A stretch of DNA of 64,000 bases from Phorcus lineatus. Its lineage: Eukaryota; Mollusca; Gastropoda; Trochida; Trochidae. The stretch is from contig OV121082.1 of the NCBI GenBank assembly GCA_921293015.1, forward strand, positions 21,927,748-21,991,747, read 5' to 3'. Position 1 is the first letter of the stretch. Every line of letters starts with the position of its first letter. The notes beneath the pieces were generated by a model. It did not search any database and had not been told where the DNA came from. It saw nothing but the letters and a program-made list of their open reading frames with translations. Shown here piece by piece: positions 14,008-25,339 of this stretch. Both the position numbers and the translations under genes were made by a program.

Positions 14008-15459
14008 TTTATCGCTTAAATCGACAGAGAGTATGTTTCATGAAACCTGTTTGGCTTTCATATGTGCCAAAATACAACATGTTTTATTATGTTCAAATTA
14101 CCTGATTCGACTTGTATAGTCAGCCTTAAATTCCGATTGTAAATAAATTAAAGATTTTCATTGACAATAGAAAGACAGCTTTAAATATATACCAATGCTG
14201 TTTCATTAAATGTTTTCTTTTATATAACAAATTAAACATAATCAATCAAACACTATCGTACTGTCTGCTTGAGATAAGTTTAAACTAAGTGTATCGTCTT
14301 TACACGCGTCATTCGTGAGACATTGTCCAGTTTTCGGTCATTACAATTGTTACATGGTTCATAACTTTATCATAACAAAAGCAACTTTGATAGACGTTTA
14401 TGTGATTCACCTGATTATGTGAATTCAGTTACATAACAAGAATAATATGACAAGGCTGTTATAGATCAAGATTACTTTACTGGTGTTTACATATTGCTTT
14501 GATTCCTCTCAAATTATTTATTTATTCTAATTTGACCGATAAGCAGGTTCTGTAGTCAATGATAATATCTCCTTCAGATAGTCATCGTGGCATTTCTAAG
14601 CTGATATGGACTAATTTTGCCCGAGGACATGAATCACCAGTCACTCAGACTGAGTGAAATGGACATGTGGTCTTGCAATTTTCATGCGATCTGTCCACGC
14701 TTTTCACGATGTTGTTTATTTCAAGAAATCAAAGGCTTGCTAATGTCAAAACAAACATTTTCTTGACTGCAGTTATCTTGTAGCCCGCACGTACAATCCG
14801 TAGAAAGAAATTTTCATCTTCTGCCCTGGGATTTTAGATGATCATGGCAATAGTTTAAAAATGTTTAATTACTTTCACTATTTCAAGCAGACTGATTAAA
14901 AAAAACCTGTTCTGATGAACGCAATTTTCAAAATAATTCTTCTATCGGGATAAAAACTCTTTTTGCCGTTTCAAACTGCCTCTGAAAACAGTATTTTGTT
15001 TATTACTCTTTGGGAAATGTGGTACCGTTTTCTTTTGCTAATGAGAAAGTATCATGATAAATTGACATTTTAGGGTCTTTATTATTAATCATTTATATAT
15101 CGATGTTTAATTGTAGTACAATATTTCGAATTAAGGAAATACATAAATTAAGTATCTAATGTTAAATATTCGCTTACAAGAATCTTTGTTCGACTTGCCT
15201 TTGATCAATATCACCTGTCATACATGTTCGTGGTGAATTCAAATACTCATTCTGTGCACTTAGAAGTAGTAATTGTGTTCAATATTTCATAACATGCATT
15301 CTATATTTGTGGTCACACTATATTGAATAGTACAAATTCCTGTAATTATTCGGGTCGAGTCCTTATGCGTGATGCGAGCCCAAAACAATCAAATGTATGT
15401 TTGACAAAATGCAGTAAAATATGGTGTTGATACAATATAACTATAGTCAGTCAACCATC
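14008..15459. other. AT-rich stretch, no gene seen
   Basis: No feature recognised; it leads into block A. Confidence 0.5.
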
Positions 15460-15540
15460 CTACAGAAACTCCTTTAAATAACACAAGGCATAACCATTAT
15501 GCCTAACGATCTTAATGGTGAATTTATTAAGCGTTCAAAG

Positions 15541-15542
<2 letters not shown>

Positions 15543-15611
<69 letters not shown>
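15543..15611. repeat. (TA)n microsatellite
   Basis: About 34 uninterrupted TA units. With the second TA tract it flanks a 100-bp unique island. Confidence 0.98.
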
Positions 15612-15614
<3 letters not shown>

Positions 15615-15709
15615 TGTTGCAAAGACTTGTAAACAAGTCGAAATACGACGCACCCAGTCATCATTAAAATGATATCTACAGCAAGTGTCGTCTGAAGTAT
15701 TTCATTTTT

Positions 15710-15712
<3 letters not shown>

Positions 15713-15761
<49 letters not shown>
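15713..15761. repeat. (TA)n microsatellite
   Basis: About 24 TA units, uninterrupted. Confidence 0.98.
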
Positions 15762-15762
<1 letters not shown>

Positions 15763-17044
15763 TACAAGCATAACAATACAATAGAAATAGGAAAACATCT
15801 TTTTATTGAAGAGACAGCTGCACACACACACTCAGCACAATCATCTCAATTCAATTGAGGGGTCAATGAACCTGTCAAACTCAAAGAGTCCTACTTTGTT
15901 AATGATGGGGAAGTCTATTTTTTGTCAGTGGATCGATAAATCAACATTGCTGAACCAATACCCCTGTCGAGCAGATTAGGAAGCTGGTAATTTGTTGGGG
16001 AACTATTGATCTGAAAACAATCTTCTGTAGTTGACAGAAACGATAATACTGAAAATTGGCAACAATCAGAAGTTGTCCATAACTGAAGAAAGCGTCGTTT
16101 ATCATTTTTAGGGAGTTGCTGTAAAGTGCATCAAGTGGAATATTTGAAAATAATTTGCAACTTTGTCCATATTTCTTAAGCGATTGCCATTTGACACGCA
16201 ACCTTTTCGGTTCTTGAGAGATATTCCACGGCTTAATGTTCCGATGCTTTATACTTTATACCCTAGAATTTTCATCTTTAGGAAAAAACGGTACTGCGGC
16301 TTTTCGTCCTGAAATGGGCAAGTCAATCAAGCAACGAGTGAATTGGTTCAGCGTAATTCTCAATTAAAATGCATCTTAAAATGCTTTGATCTTCCAGTTT
16401 TGGAAAGGATAATGATTCCTGTATTTAGCTTATATTCTTTTGTCATTGCTAAACAGATGATAATATTGACTTATCTTTGACTTTTCGATTTAGTTACACC
16501 AAATGAAATGTTAGAATGCAACAATTGCGACAACACCTAACTTAACCGTGCTATCATCCGGGTAGTGCAACTTCATTGGCTCAATATGTGTAGAGATACC
16601 AGGTATTCTGGCATGCATGTTGATTATATAATGAATAAAATATGTCATTAGTGTCCATCTCAAAAATGATATGGGCCGACACACATTATTGCTGCTTTTT
16701 TTGAAAAATCACAGGAACGTTTTTTTCCTAACTCAAGCTTTAATTTTACTTAACAATCCAGGATTTCATCACTCAAGTCATTTAAACAAACATGTTGGTG
16801 CTCATATCACGATCGACCTCATTTCTTCAAATAATACATGAAGTTCACCTAATGCTATTATTGTAATCAGCAGAACAGACATAGCTCGGAGAGGCAATCA
16901 AGACGATGTATATTTCATGTGTTGAGTGGTCAATATCACAGCTGATTAGTGAATGGATAAGTGAAATGTGTCAACAGGAAATGTATTTACTCACGCCAAT
17001 TGAGTGCTGCCTGCGACTAACTTAGATATAAACGGTAGTATCGT

Positions 17045-17600
17045 ATCACACTTTCATTAAAATAATACCTTGTATGAAAGTAAAAGTACTTGGATGTTGA
17101 AATATTCAATGATGAAGATGATAATAAAAATTTAGATAAGGTTAATTAAGGGATCTGTTGTTTTATGTTAACATGAAACTGACATTGTCTATGATATAAA
17201 TATCCAAGAATAAGTGGAAACCAACGATTGCATTTTCATTAAGATAGTAGTATGCAAGTAATAGTACTTAGATGTTGAAGTATTCAGTGATTATAATAAT
17301 GATAAGATTATGATAGCATTAATTAAGAAATCTGTTGAATTATGCTAACATGAAACTGGAATTATCTATATTAATCTAGATAAATATCCACGAACAAGTG
17401 GAAACCAACGATTGCATTTTCATTAAGAAAATAGTATACAAGCAATAGTACTTAGACGTTGAAATATTCAGTTGTTATAATAATGATAAAATTATGATAT
17501 AATTAATTAAGAAATCTGTTGCTTTATGTTAATATTAAACTGGAATTATCTATATTAATCTAGATAAATATCCACGAACAAGTGGAAACCAACGATTGCA
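17045..17600. repeat. 184-bp satellite, three units
   Basis: CCAACGATTGCATTTTCAT occurs at 17221, 17405 and 17589, exactly 184 bp apart. A more diverged first unit begins near 17045. Each unit also holds a GATGTTGAAATATTCA-type segment and an AAACTGGAATTATCTATATT-type segment. Block B has only a single related copy (about 24300-24460), so the amplification belongs to block A. Confidence 0.9.
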
Positions 17601-17982
17601 TTTTCATGGAACAATTTGGATAAAGAGAGAAGCCTGGAGGCTAATACAGACTCGTGTTTTTGGTAAATGAGAATGAAACTACAGGAACATTGTCCACTAT
17701 CATTTATATGAAGGTTAAGCTTGTTAGTAATGCTTTTCTGTATTGCCCTGGTTATAATTTCAAAGGTCAATGCAATTTGTCTGAAGGTCGGAGAGGAGAT
17801 GTTACTAACCAAATCATGACATAGTTCGAGTGAAGGTCCAGCCAATTGGTAAACAAACACCACAACACGATCGTCATAAAAATAACAAATATAAAGGAAT
17901 ATTCTTACTTTCGATTCATGTCTAGGATTCTGGGATGTCAACTTTTTTCAGTTCGGACAACATGCTCACTCTTTCAGCAGGA

Positions 17983-18096
17983 TTGTTACATTTTTCAATT
18001 TTGTGTTACATTTTCCAATTTTGTGTCAATTTTTTCAATTTTGTGTTACATATTACAGTTTTGTGATACATTTTCCAATTTTGTGTTACATTTTTC
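17983..18096. repeat. AT-rich minisatellite
   Basis: Five to six imperfect copies of a ~21-bp unit, TTTGTGTTACATTTTCCAAT. The overlapping 101-codon plus frame is a product of the repeat. Confidence 0.9.
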
Positions 18097-20039
18097 GCCG
18101 AAGAGCCCGATCTTTACGTTAAAAAAGGCTTTTAAATATGCTGAGGATTAGTGAATTAATCTAGGGATGTTGGTTGAAAATTTAAAGGACCTCAACCAGA
18201 AAAGAAAAACTTGTACCGAGGGATTGTGAAAACGTCAATGTTCTTCTGAGCTAAAAGGCTGACAAAGCAAAAGAATATGTTCCATATCGATCATCTTAAC
18301 TTTTTTCTCATTCACAATTCTGCTGCGATCTTTGAATTGATGACGCACACAAAACCAAATATAAACTTACTCCTGAATAATGCAAAACGTCTAGTGATTT
18401 ATTGAAGTATTAGATTGTCCGGAACTACAAAGACAGGAAAATGGAAATTTTTACTTCATTATTTATTGAAAGCTTCAAATGGGTGGGAGTCTACTTTACA
18501 AGTCTAATCTTATGCCATTGTAAAACTGCCAAGAGGGTTTCTTCTGCATTAAAGATGGTCATACGAAAAAAGGTCTATAGACGTTTCGTAGAAAGAAGAG
18601 ATGCATTCTTCTTGAATAATTGATTTTAATCTCGTATTTGAGGTATGGCATCCTTTGTTTGGATCAAAGTGTGTATGACTTATGCAATATATATTGACAG
18701 GTTACTAGATCTAGATGTATCGAATGTCGTAAATTCTGTGCGTTTTACAACTTAATATTTACATATCAATTTTGCCATATCAAGTATTATCTGATGTATG
18801 TTTTTGCTATTCGGGTTTTATTTGTCTCAACGAGAGTGAGTCCTATTATTGAAGTTATTAACCAATATCTAAATCAATTCAGACAGCAAAGTGTTAGCTT
18901 TATGCTGTTTAAAACTTATCATTTGACAAAATTTGGTAAATGATAACGATACCAAATACTATGATATAAAGTTTCTGCTCTTTGACTATTATAATCGATT
19001 CGATTTCGCTTTAAACATAAGCAGCAGGGATTCATACACAATCATGATCTTTACATTAAAAACACATATTTCGATTTTTCATAAAAGTTAAAAAAGTCTG
19101 CAAAAAAATACTTCAAAATATCAATTAAGTTTCATGAATTATAAATTGCAAATTGAATGATAACGGTATAATCCTGTCGTCAGTTCGATACTTTAGCATT
19201 ACAGAACAAGCTAGGTAATAATATTTATGTGATACGGAGCCAACGAAAGAGTACTATGAACCTGTAAGAGTAAATGGAAAATGAATACATCCTACTCCAA
19301 AACTTTGAAATATCAAATAAGTTATTGAACAAAAACTATGATATTGAGAAATGTATTTAAATACAATTTCAACAATCAGTTTATGTGTTTGACAGTTTTT
19401 TTTACCCTCTGCAGTGACGTCAAAACTAGTTATTTCAGAAAACGATGGAATCAGAAGGCAGAAAAAAGATTATATTGAAAAGGGAAAAGTGCCAAAAATA
19501 TTAAATTACATCTTTAAGACAATAAAGATTTATGAACGTACTTTTCTATAATGGTTACAGAAAATCGAACTCAGACGTAGATGGCTATATGTAAGAAAAC
19601 TTCTATCGATCGGCGTAAACTCTAATAGAAACGAAACCCAAAGAAACGCTAGCTGCAATGCAAAAAGGACTTTATTCTCTCCAGGAAACTAATTGACCTA
19701 TTGATATTCAAGGTTCCTTAAAAATTTATCTACATTACAAAAAATATCTTAACTAAGAGTAAATAAGATAATATTCTTAAAAACGATATAGATACAAAGC
19801 TAAAACGAACTACATCAAATGTCTTTAGCGATATATGTATATTGACTTTATTGCTCATTGTCCAAACAATTTTGTGTTTGTAAATTGTTTTTTCTTTGTG
19901 TCAATTGATGGAACTACTGTAGTTGTCTGATACCATCGATTTTGGTATCATTTTGCAAATGTAAATACCAACTGTAAACATCACACATAATGTCATCACT
20001 CTCACCTAAGCAATTAAGATTTTATAAATTAAAAAATGT
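18097..20039. other. AT-rich stretch, no gene seen
   Basis: No feature recognised. Block B may extend slightly into its right end. Confidence 0.5.
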
Positions 20040-20240
20040 GAAGATATCTTGAACATTGCATTTACACACAATAGGGTTTTCATTTGAAATCGTAAAAAAT
20101 TATCCAACCCTAAAGACATAAAGTCACTTACCTTGATTGAAATATACTTAAAAGCTTTATTTATCATTTAAGCAATGTTCGTCATTTCAAGATACAGACG
20201 CCAATCCCATTGTAAATAATCCTTTACCTATGTGCAGATT

Positions 20241-20260
20241 TCGTGCAGACTGCACGTGCA
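20241..20260 (-). promoter_or_regulatory. TGCACGTGCA motif, block B copy
   Basis: On the minus strand it reads TGCACGTGCAGTCTGCACGA, the same palindrome plus half-site as at 3330-3350. It lies beside an unusual GC-rich run (TGACGTGGCGCCCG). Confidence 0.35.
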
Positions 20261-20559
20261 TGACGTGGCGCCCGATTAGCTCGTACTGTCTGCCATTTGG
20301 TAGACATTATCAATTCTTTTGTATTTCTAGTAGAAGGTTTGCATTTTAAATGATACAAACTTCTGGTGATCATGACATTCGTGCATGCTTATCCACATAT
20401 TTATCCATATCATTAAAGGGCCATCGAGTATGTGAGTGTTTCTAATAAAACATTTTTTCAAAAACGCCTAAAATTATATCGCGATCGATTGGTAGATAAT
20501 TGATTCAGCTACAACATGATATGTGAGAAATAGTATATATTCCACGACAAGTTGGTGTT

Positions 20560-20660
20560 ATTACATTTCACCCGCACGAGTAGCGCGCGCTACTGAATTA
20601 TGATGTCATTACGCGGATTTTCCTTTCCTGTGTACTACGTAAGCTCGGGTTTTAGTGATA
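20560..20660. other. CpG-rich patch with 14-bp palindrome
   Basis: GTAGCGCGCGCTAC (20580-20593) is a perfect 14-bp palindrome, with ACGCGG and CTACGTAAGCTCGGG nearby. CpGs are otherwise sparse here. It may be the core of another CG-cored element like that at 11.8 kb, which also has a TGATGTCA/TGACGTCA-like site. Confidence 0.4.
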
Positions 20661-21984
20661 ACAAATAAACAAATACAATATATTTTCTTAAAGTATGTCA
20701 AACACTTGAAATTCGTGAAAAGAAATAACCATATTTTTTTACACAAAAAGGTGACTAAAATTTGCAAAACAAAAAAAAGGATGTTGTTGTTGTTAATTTA
20801 ATATAAAACATATTCACGTTACATATGCAAATTAAAAAGATCCTTGTTCCGTCAAAGACTGAGAAATTATAATAGATTCAGTTGTCACAAGACGGGGTTA
20901 TGCTAATTATCTCGCCTTGCTCTATGGAAATCAAAAAGTTTATAAGAGTTACTTCGCCATCATCTTGATCATGATGTATTTAATTGAAAACAACGTACAA
21001 TGGGCGTGCTCAATATGAATAGTCAAGTAGCCTGCCCATATTAAAACGAATCAAACTCAAAATAAAGCGAGTTTGACTATCAAATAAATCATAAATGTGT
21101 TTCGGCGTTTTGACTTTCCTTTTGTCGACCAACTTGTCTCCCTTCTGGTCTATCGTCGTTTTAACTGTATCCTGCTTCTCGTTTCCGTCCCCACGTGGTT
21201 ATCTTTGTTTAAAGGATGGGAGCCAACTACGACCACAATGCTTTGCGCAATAAAGTAATAAAGTCGATCAATTTAAGACACGGGAAACACCATTACTAAT
21301 TTGTTAGATTTTTCGGCTTATTTGGGGTCTAAACAATTGGCGAAAAATTATGTAAAGATCTTTGATCTTTTTTTGCACTATTTTTTAATTTGTATCAACA
21401 TACTATGTGGTCCTTTAACAAACACTATCTGTGATTGAGTCATTGCAACATTTAAAACAAATTTGATATATAGAGTTTCTTGCTTGAAGTCAAATGTATC
21501 CAAATAGAAACAATCAATTACTATTTTATGCATCTATGAATAATTGGATTTATATATGTAAACATCCGTTCATTTAATGTAAAAACATTCTATTCATGTT
21601 CGTATATAGAATGTTACATGTTACGCTGATTTAACTAAAAAGTTACTGTTTCTAGTCCTAAACCAAATGTTATATATAGGAAGCTGTTAAGCTTTCTTGA
21701 GGCACTTTCATAAACGAAAAAACTCTTTGCTTTATCGAACAAGAAAGTCAAATCAATGAACAAATAATATTGCTTTTATGTGTCTTATGTTATTCAAAGA
21801 TAATGCCGCTAACGGTTGAAATATTTCCCGAGCAGAGTTATACGATAACTCTAAAAAAATACAAAACTCTGCTGTCTAATAGACACATAAATTCACATAA
21901 CACGTAATAAGAGTGGACTGGTTGAGACATGTGGGCGTAATGGTTGCCGAATTTTCTAAGCCTATCTTTACCTTAAAAATTCTT

Positions 21985-22560
21985 AAGAAGAATTGTTTTT
22001 GATCTTAATGGAGAGTTATTTAAGCATATCTTCTCTCATCTAAAGTTCCTACATCAGATGATTTATCAAATCGTATTGTCTCTCAAAAATAAATGACCAT
22101 CAATGAATGCAAGTGTGTTTCCTGCTGTTAAAATGTTACTGATCTAGATATAAATATATATATCATATCTTCCATCTAAAGTTCCTACAAAAGATGATGT
22201 ATAAGACTGAACTGTCTCTCACAGTCGAATAATCACAAAATGAGTTTGTAAAACGAATTTCGACAATTCCGATTGGAGGAGACCATGCTACGCTTTGTGA
22301 TTTTATACAATTTGTTGCTGTTTGATATCGATAGAGGCACAACAAATGTAAAACAATCCTAATAACCTTAAAAATAAAAGTGCCTCCTGCTTCTTAAGAA
22401 TGTTATCAATGTAGACCGAGAAAATTATGTTGTCCAATCTAAAGATCTTTCAAAAGATGAATTATCTGACAAAATTGTCTCTTACAGACAAATTACAAAT
22501 CAATATAAGTGTGCTTCCTGATGGCAGATACTCTTATACGTCCGCGGAGACAGAATGTCA
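21985..22560 (+). pseudogene. Decayed coding-like tandem repeats in block B
   Basis: Three units are anchored on CATCTAAAGTTCCTAC at 22037 and 22173 and on a variant near 22435. Unit two carries about 137 bp of extra sequence (about 22238-22374). In one frame the units read DLNGELFKHI, then about 20 residues later LSL(T)DK, then NISVLPDGRYSYTS (third unit, 22427-22648 frame). The block D units share the pattern. Most units are broken by stops. The spacing and the ISVLPDGRY core recall beta-propeller repeats, but no family can be named from this alone. Confidence 0.35.
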
Positions 22561-23780
22561 ATGTCTACCACTTGTAAACTGCCGTTTTTCACGCCGAAAG
22601 TATCTATTCTTTTTTTCTTGTGCTGGTTGTAAACATCAATCCCATTAATTTTCATATACCCACAGTAACAGGTTTACCAACATGAGATCAGATTTTTAAA
22701 TATTCATTCTGTGGTTGGTTTCGACAGATCTGTCAATTCGTCATTTACCAAACTCCTCTTATTATTGATAATGTTTATAAAAAATTTAAAATCCATGTTT
22801 GTTTGAAAATGCATTGAATTATAAAGTCATTAAGAGCTTTCAATGTAAGTGAATGTTCTTACCAAAGGCTCCTTAAAAATACAACACACAGCAATTATGC
22901 TTAATGTTCTTGACACAAGGTTACCTTTCATTACCTTAAAACATTTAAAAAGAAAATATTGATTGACTCAGATTCAGCACGAATATAAACTACACCTTTA
23001 AATACAAGAGACAAATACACATAAACCAATCACAAACATATACTTTCTTCCCAGCTTGCGAGGTCAAGGAACTCAGCGCCAAATCCGCCTACCTGGACGT
23101 AAGAGAAGTCTGCTGTGTTTCAGTGGATCAATAAATCAATATGGCTGCGCCGATACCCCCGTCTAGAAGATACGGAAGCCGGTATTTTCTTTAGAACGCT
23201 GGGTGTGAAACTAATCATTTAGTAACTAGTAATTTGCGGAAAATGACAATTCCGAAATCATGAAAAACATCAGAAGTTGTCGATCATTGAGTTAGACACG
23301 GTTTATTATGCAGTTGCTGTTACCAGTTCGTCATAACTGCTAGATCTCTTTTCCTTATCAGCTAATGAATCAAAGACTTTATATTATCTTAGCTGATGTC
23401 ACAAAACACTGAAGTCATGGACGCTCTTTATCTACTGGTACATTCAAAATGAACTTGTCACTTCATGATTATCTAAGAATAAGATATGTTTGCCATCGAA
23501 GAGCAACGTTGTTTTATCATAATTTTGTTGTAATCTGGCAATCAATTCGACTTAAAACATAAAGTCCACGTTTAGAAGATATAGCCGTCAGTCAAACACC
23601 CATAGTTCGGAGAGTCAATCAAGACGATGTATATTTCAAGTGTCAAGTGGTCACAAAGGTAAAACCTGTCTACAGGATAATCGTGTCTGTAGTCACACCA
23701 AGTTGTTTAAGTTTATCGGATTAACTTCAATATAGAGGGTAGCACAGTAGTAATCTTTCATTGAATAATGTGATATGATA

Positions 23781-24290
23781 CGAAGACTGAACAATACACG
23801 CGTATCCCCATGTCGAGATCACACAGACGTTCTCTCGCATCATTTAGGTGTGGAGTTGCTCCTTTAGGTATAGAGACAGGGCGGTACAGTAATCTACCAG
23901 TAAACGAACGGGTGTGTGTTAACTGTAAAACATGTGTTTAGGATGGGTGCCATGTTATTTTATATCGTCCACTATATGAGAGTATTCGCTGTGATCTTTT
24001 TTGAAAAATACATAATTTTATGGCAAGATTTTAACAATGCAAATGACTGTGATAGATTAGCTTTTATTCTTGCAAATACTGATTGTGCTAGTTTTAGTGC
24101 CAAAGCCTGCAAACTTATTTTAGATATACGTAAATCTATTTTATTCACAGATCGTTCTTAAACTGTACAAATTTGATGTTATTGTATTTATGATTTTAAG
24201 TCTCTCGTAACTCCTAATGGAGTGGCTCAAGGTATTTTATGTATATCACGTATGTAGACTCAAATAAAATATTTGTCTGTCTGTCTATGT
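23781..24290 (+). pseudogene. 3' end of a non-LTR retrotransposon ORF2, broken
   Basis: From 23798 the plus strand reads TRIPMSRSHRRSLASFRCGV, then continues with APLGIETGRY and NERVCVNCKT, then CHVILYRPLYESIRCDLF. After a frame change near 24035 it reads DRLAFILANTDC and KACKLILDIRKSILF and ends at a stop (24159-24161). The cysteine/histidine arrangement (C..C, then CHV-x-CP-like) after a GRY motif is typical of the C-terminal region after the reverse transcriptase in animal non-LTR elements. Two in-frame stops (after CKTCV and after DLF) and a frameshift make it dead. The 3' UTR ends in AATAAAATATT(TGTC)n. The copy is strongly 5'-truncated and inserted in block B. Confidence 0.75.
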
Positions 24291-24299
24291 TATAATAAA

Positions 24300-24670
24300 A
24301 CATTCTAAAGTTTTTATTACTTCGATGTTTGAATTATTCAATTATCATATTTTTATAAACTCGAAACAGAACTCTTTATCTTTATGTTAATACGAAACTG
24401 GCATTGTATGTAACCGGACAAATGTCCTAAGGACAACATCAATAGCATTTTCGTAGAACAATGTGGATCAAAGTAGGGAGATATCATTTTACTGGAATGA
24501 GCTTCGGTACAAGAAAATTTTTCATCAGCAGTCATCTGAAGTAAACTTGTTCAGTAGTCAGACTTTTTGTATTAGGCTGTTCATAATTCTGAGATCAATG
24601 CCTGAGCAAAGGATAGAAGAAGTTCACAAACACACCAGGGCACATATCAAGTGTAGGCAATTGGTTCTCT
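24300..24670 (+). repeat. Tail of block B beyond the retrotransposon
   Basis: GTTAATACGAAACTGGCATTGTAT, GCATTTTCGTAGAACAATGTGGATCAAAG and neighbouring bases match the last satellite unit and tail of block A (17540-17640). This shows that the retrotransposon tail split the block. Confidence 0.65.
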
Positions 24671-24719
24671 AGTAAAAGTAGCAAACTTTTTAAAAATCTT
24701 AAAATGTATAGGAAGATTC

Positions 24720-25200
24720 GCCGTTTCCCGTTTAATAAAATTCTTGGATGACACCACTTCTTTCATAAGGACAGAAAGGACGACTGTGGACCTCTTCATC
24801 TCATGAAATGATAAGTATATGGACACAATGAATGGGCAGTGGTAAGCTTTTTGAGAGATTTATATGTTTCGTTTTTCCCAATAAACATTAGTGAGTGACA
24901 ATTGAGTTATCTTCAGAGGGTGAAAACATCTCAAACACAGCCCGTTGGCCTAGATGAAATGTTAAAATATCAAGCAAAAAACACTGGCGGCCATTTTGAG
25001 TGAACACCTTTTAATCATTTGCGGTGCGGAAATTTATTTGCACAGCGTTACCAATCATGGTACGTTTGTTTTAAAACTGCTTCTTTTCTTGCAATTAGTT
25101 ACATTTACTTTCGTTTTCGTCGGATCAGTTTATTTATCTAAAAATGTGCTAATGCCCCTTCGAAAAGGAAAAGAGGAAATACCTCAACTACCTTAGTTTA
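24720..25200 (+). repeat. Dispersed repeat R, copy 1
   Basis: TATCTTCAGAGGGT (24908-24921), then GGCGGCCATTTTGAGTGAACACCTTTTAATC, then CATGGTACGTTTGTTTTAAAACTGCTTC recur in the same order and spacing at 50153-50350. The middle part recurs near 58004-58050. A 66-codon frame here has no recognised family. Confidence 0.55.
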
Positions 25201-25339
25201 TGCTAACTGCGCATAAACTCAATTGCATTTGATAAACATAAAATTATGAATCAGAAAAGAGTTTCAAAGATTAAAAGTTATGTATGATAATAAATTCATC
25301 ACCATACATGTATATCCCAGTTCAAAAGGCATGTACACA

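Larger units (their letters stand above)
15460..17940 (+). repeat. Block A: copy of the multi-copy segmental repeat
   Basis: The recognisable core starts near 15900 (AGTCTATTTTTTGTCAGTGG, also at 25435 and, inverted, near 655). It runs to the conserved segment GGAGAGGCAATCAAGACGAT at about 16890-16955, which is also at 26580-26630, 23610-23645 and, inverted, at 1-40. The stretch at 15470-15530 matches 22870-22920 in block B. The tail (17045-17600) has been amplified into a 184-bp satellite. The final part (17600-17830) resembles 24440-24670 and 27500-27665. Two TA tracts interrupt the block. Confidence 0.75.
20040..23680 (+). repeat. Block B: plus-strand copy of the segmental repeat
   Basis: Collinear, in inverse orientation, with block D; the anchors are listed there. 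It contains in order: the TCGTGCAGACTGCACGTGCA motif (20241), tandem subrepeats (21985-22560), a conserved AATCACAAACATATACTTTCTTCCCAG-like stretch (about 23027-23055), an ATGGCTGCGCCGATACCC stretch (23147) whose copies lie near 25475 and 15950, and the terminal AATCAAGACGATGTATATTT (about 23615). A diverged continuation is found after the inserted retrotransposon tail at 24300-24670. Confidence 0.78.

Noticed and set aside
14784..14805. Decayed copy of the GCACGTGCAATCTGCACGAG motif
   Set aside because: Several mismatches and the wrong orientation for block A; likely chance.
15527..15781. 84-codon minus-strand frame with IYIYIY runs
   Set aside because: Encoded by the two TA tracts; the short unique part has no family resemblance.
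23781..24161. Host zinc-finger gene suggested by the C..C and CH residues
   Set aside because: The surrounding GRY and KACKLIL motifs, the (TGTC)n tail and the internal stops fit a dead non-LTR retrotransposon end much better.
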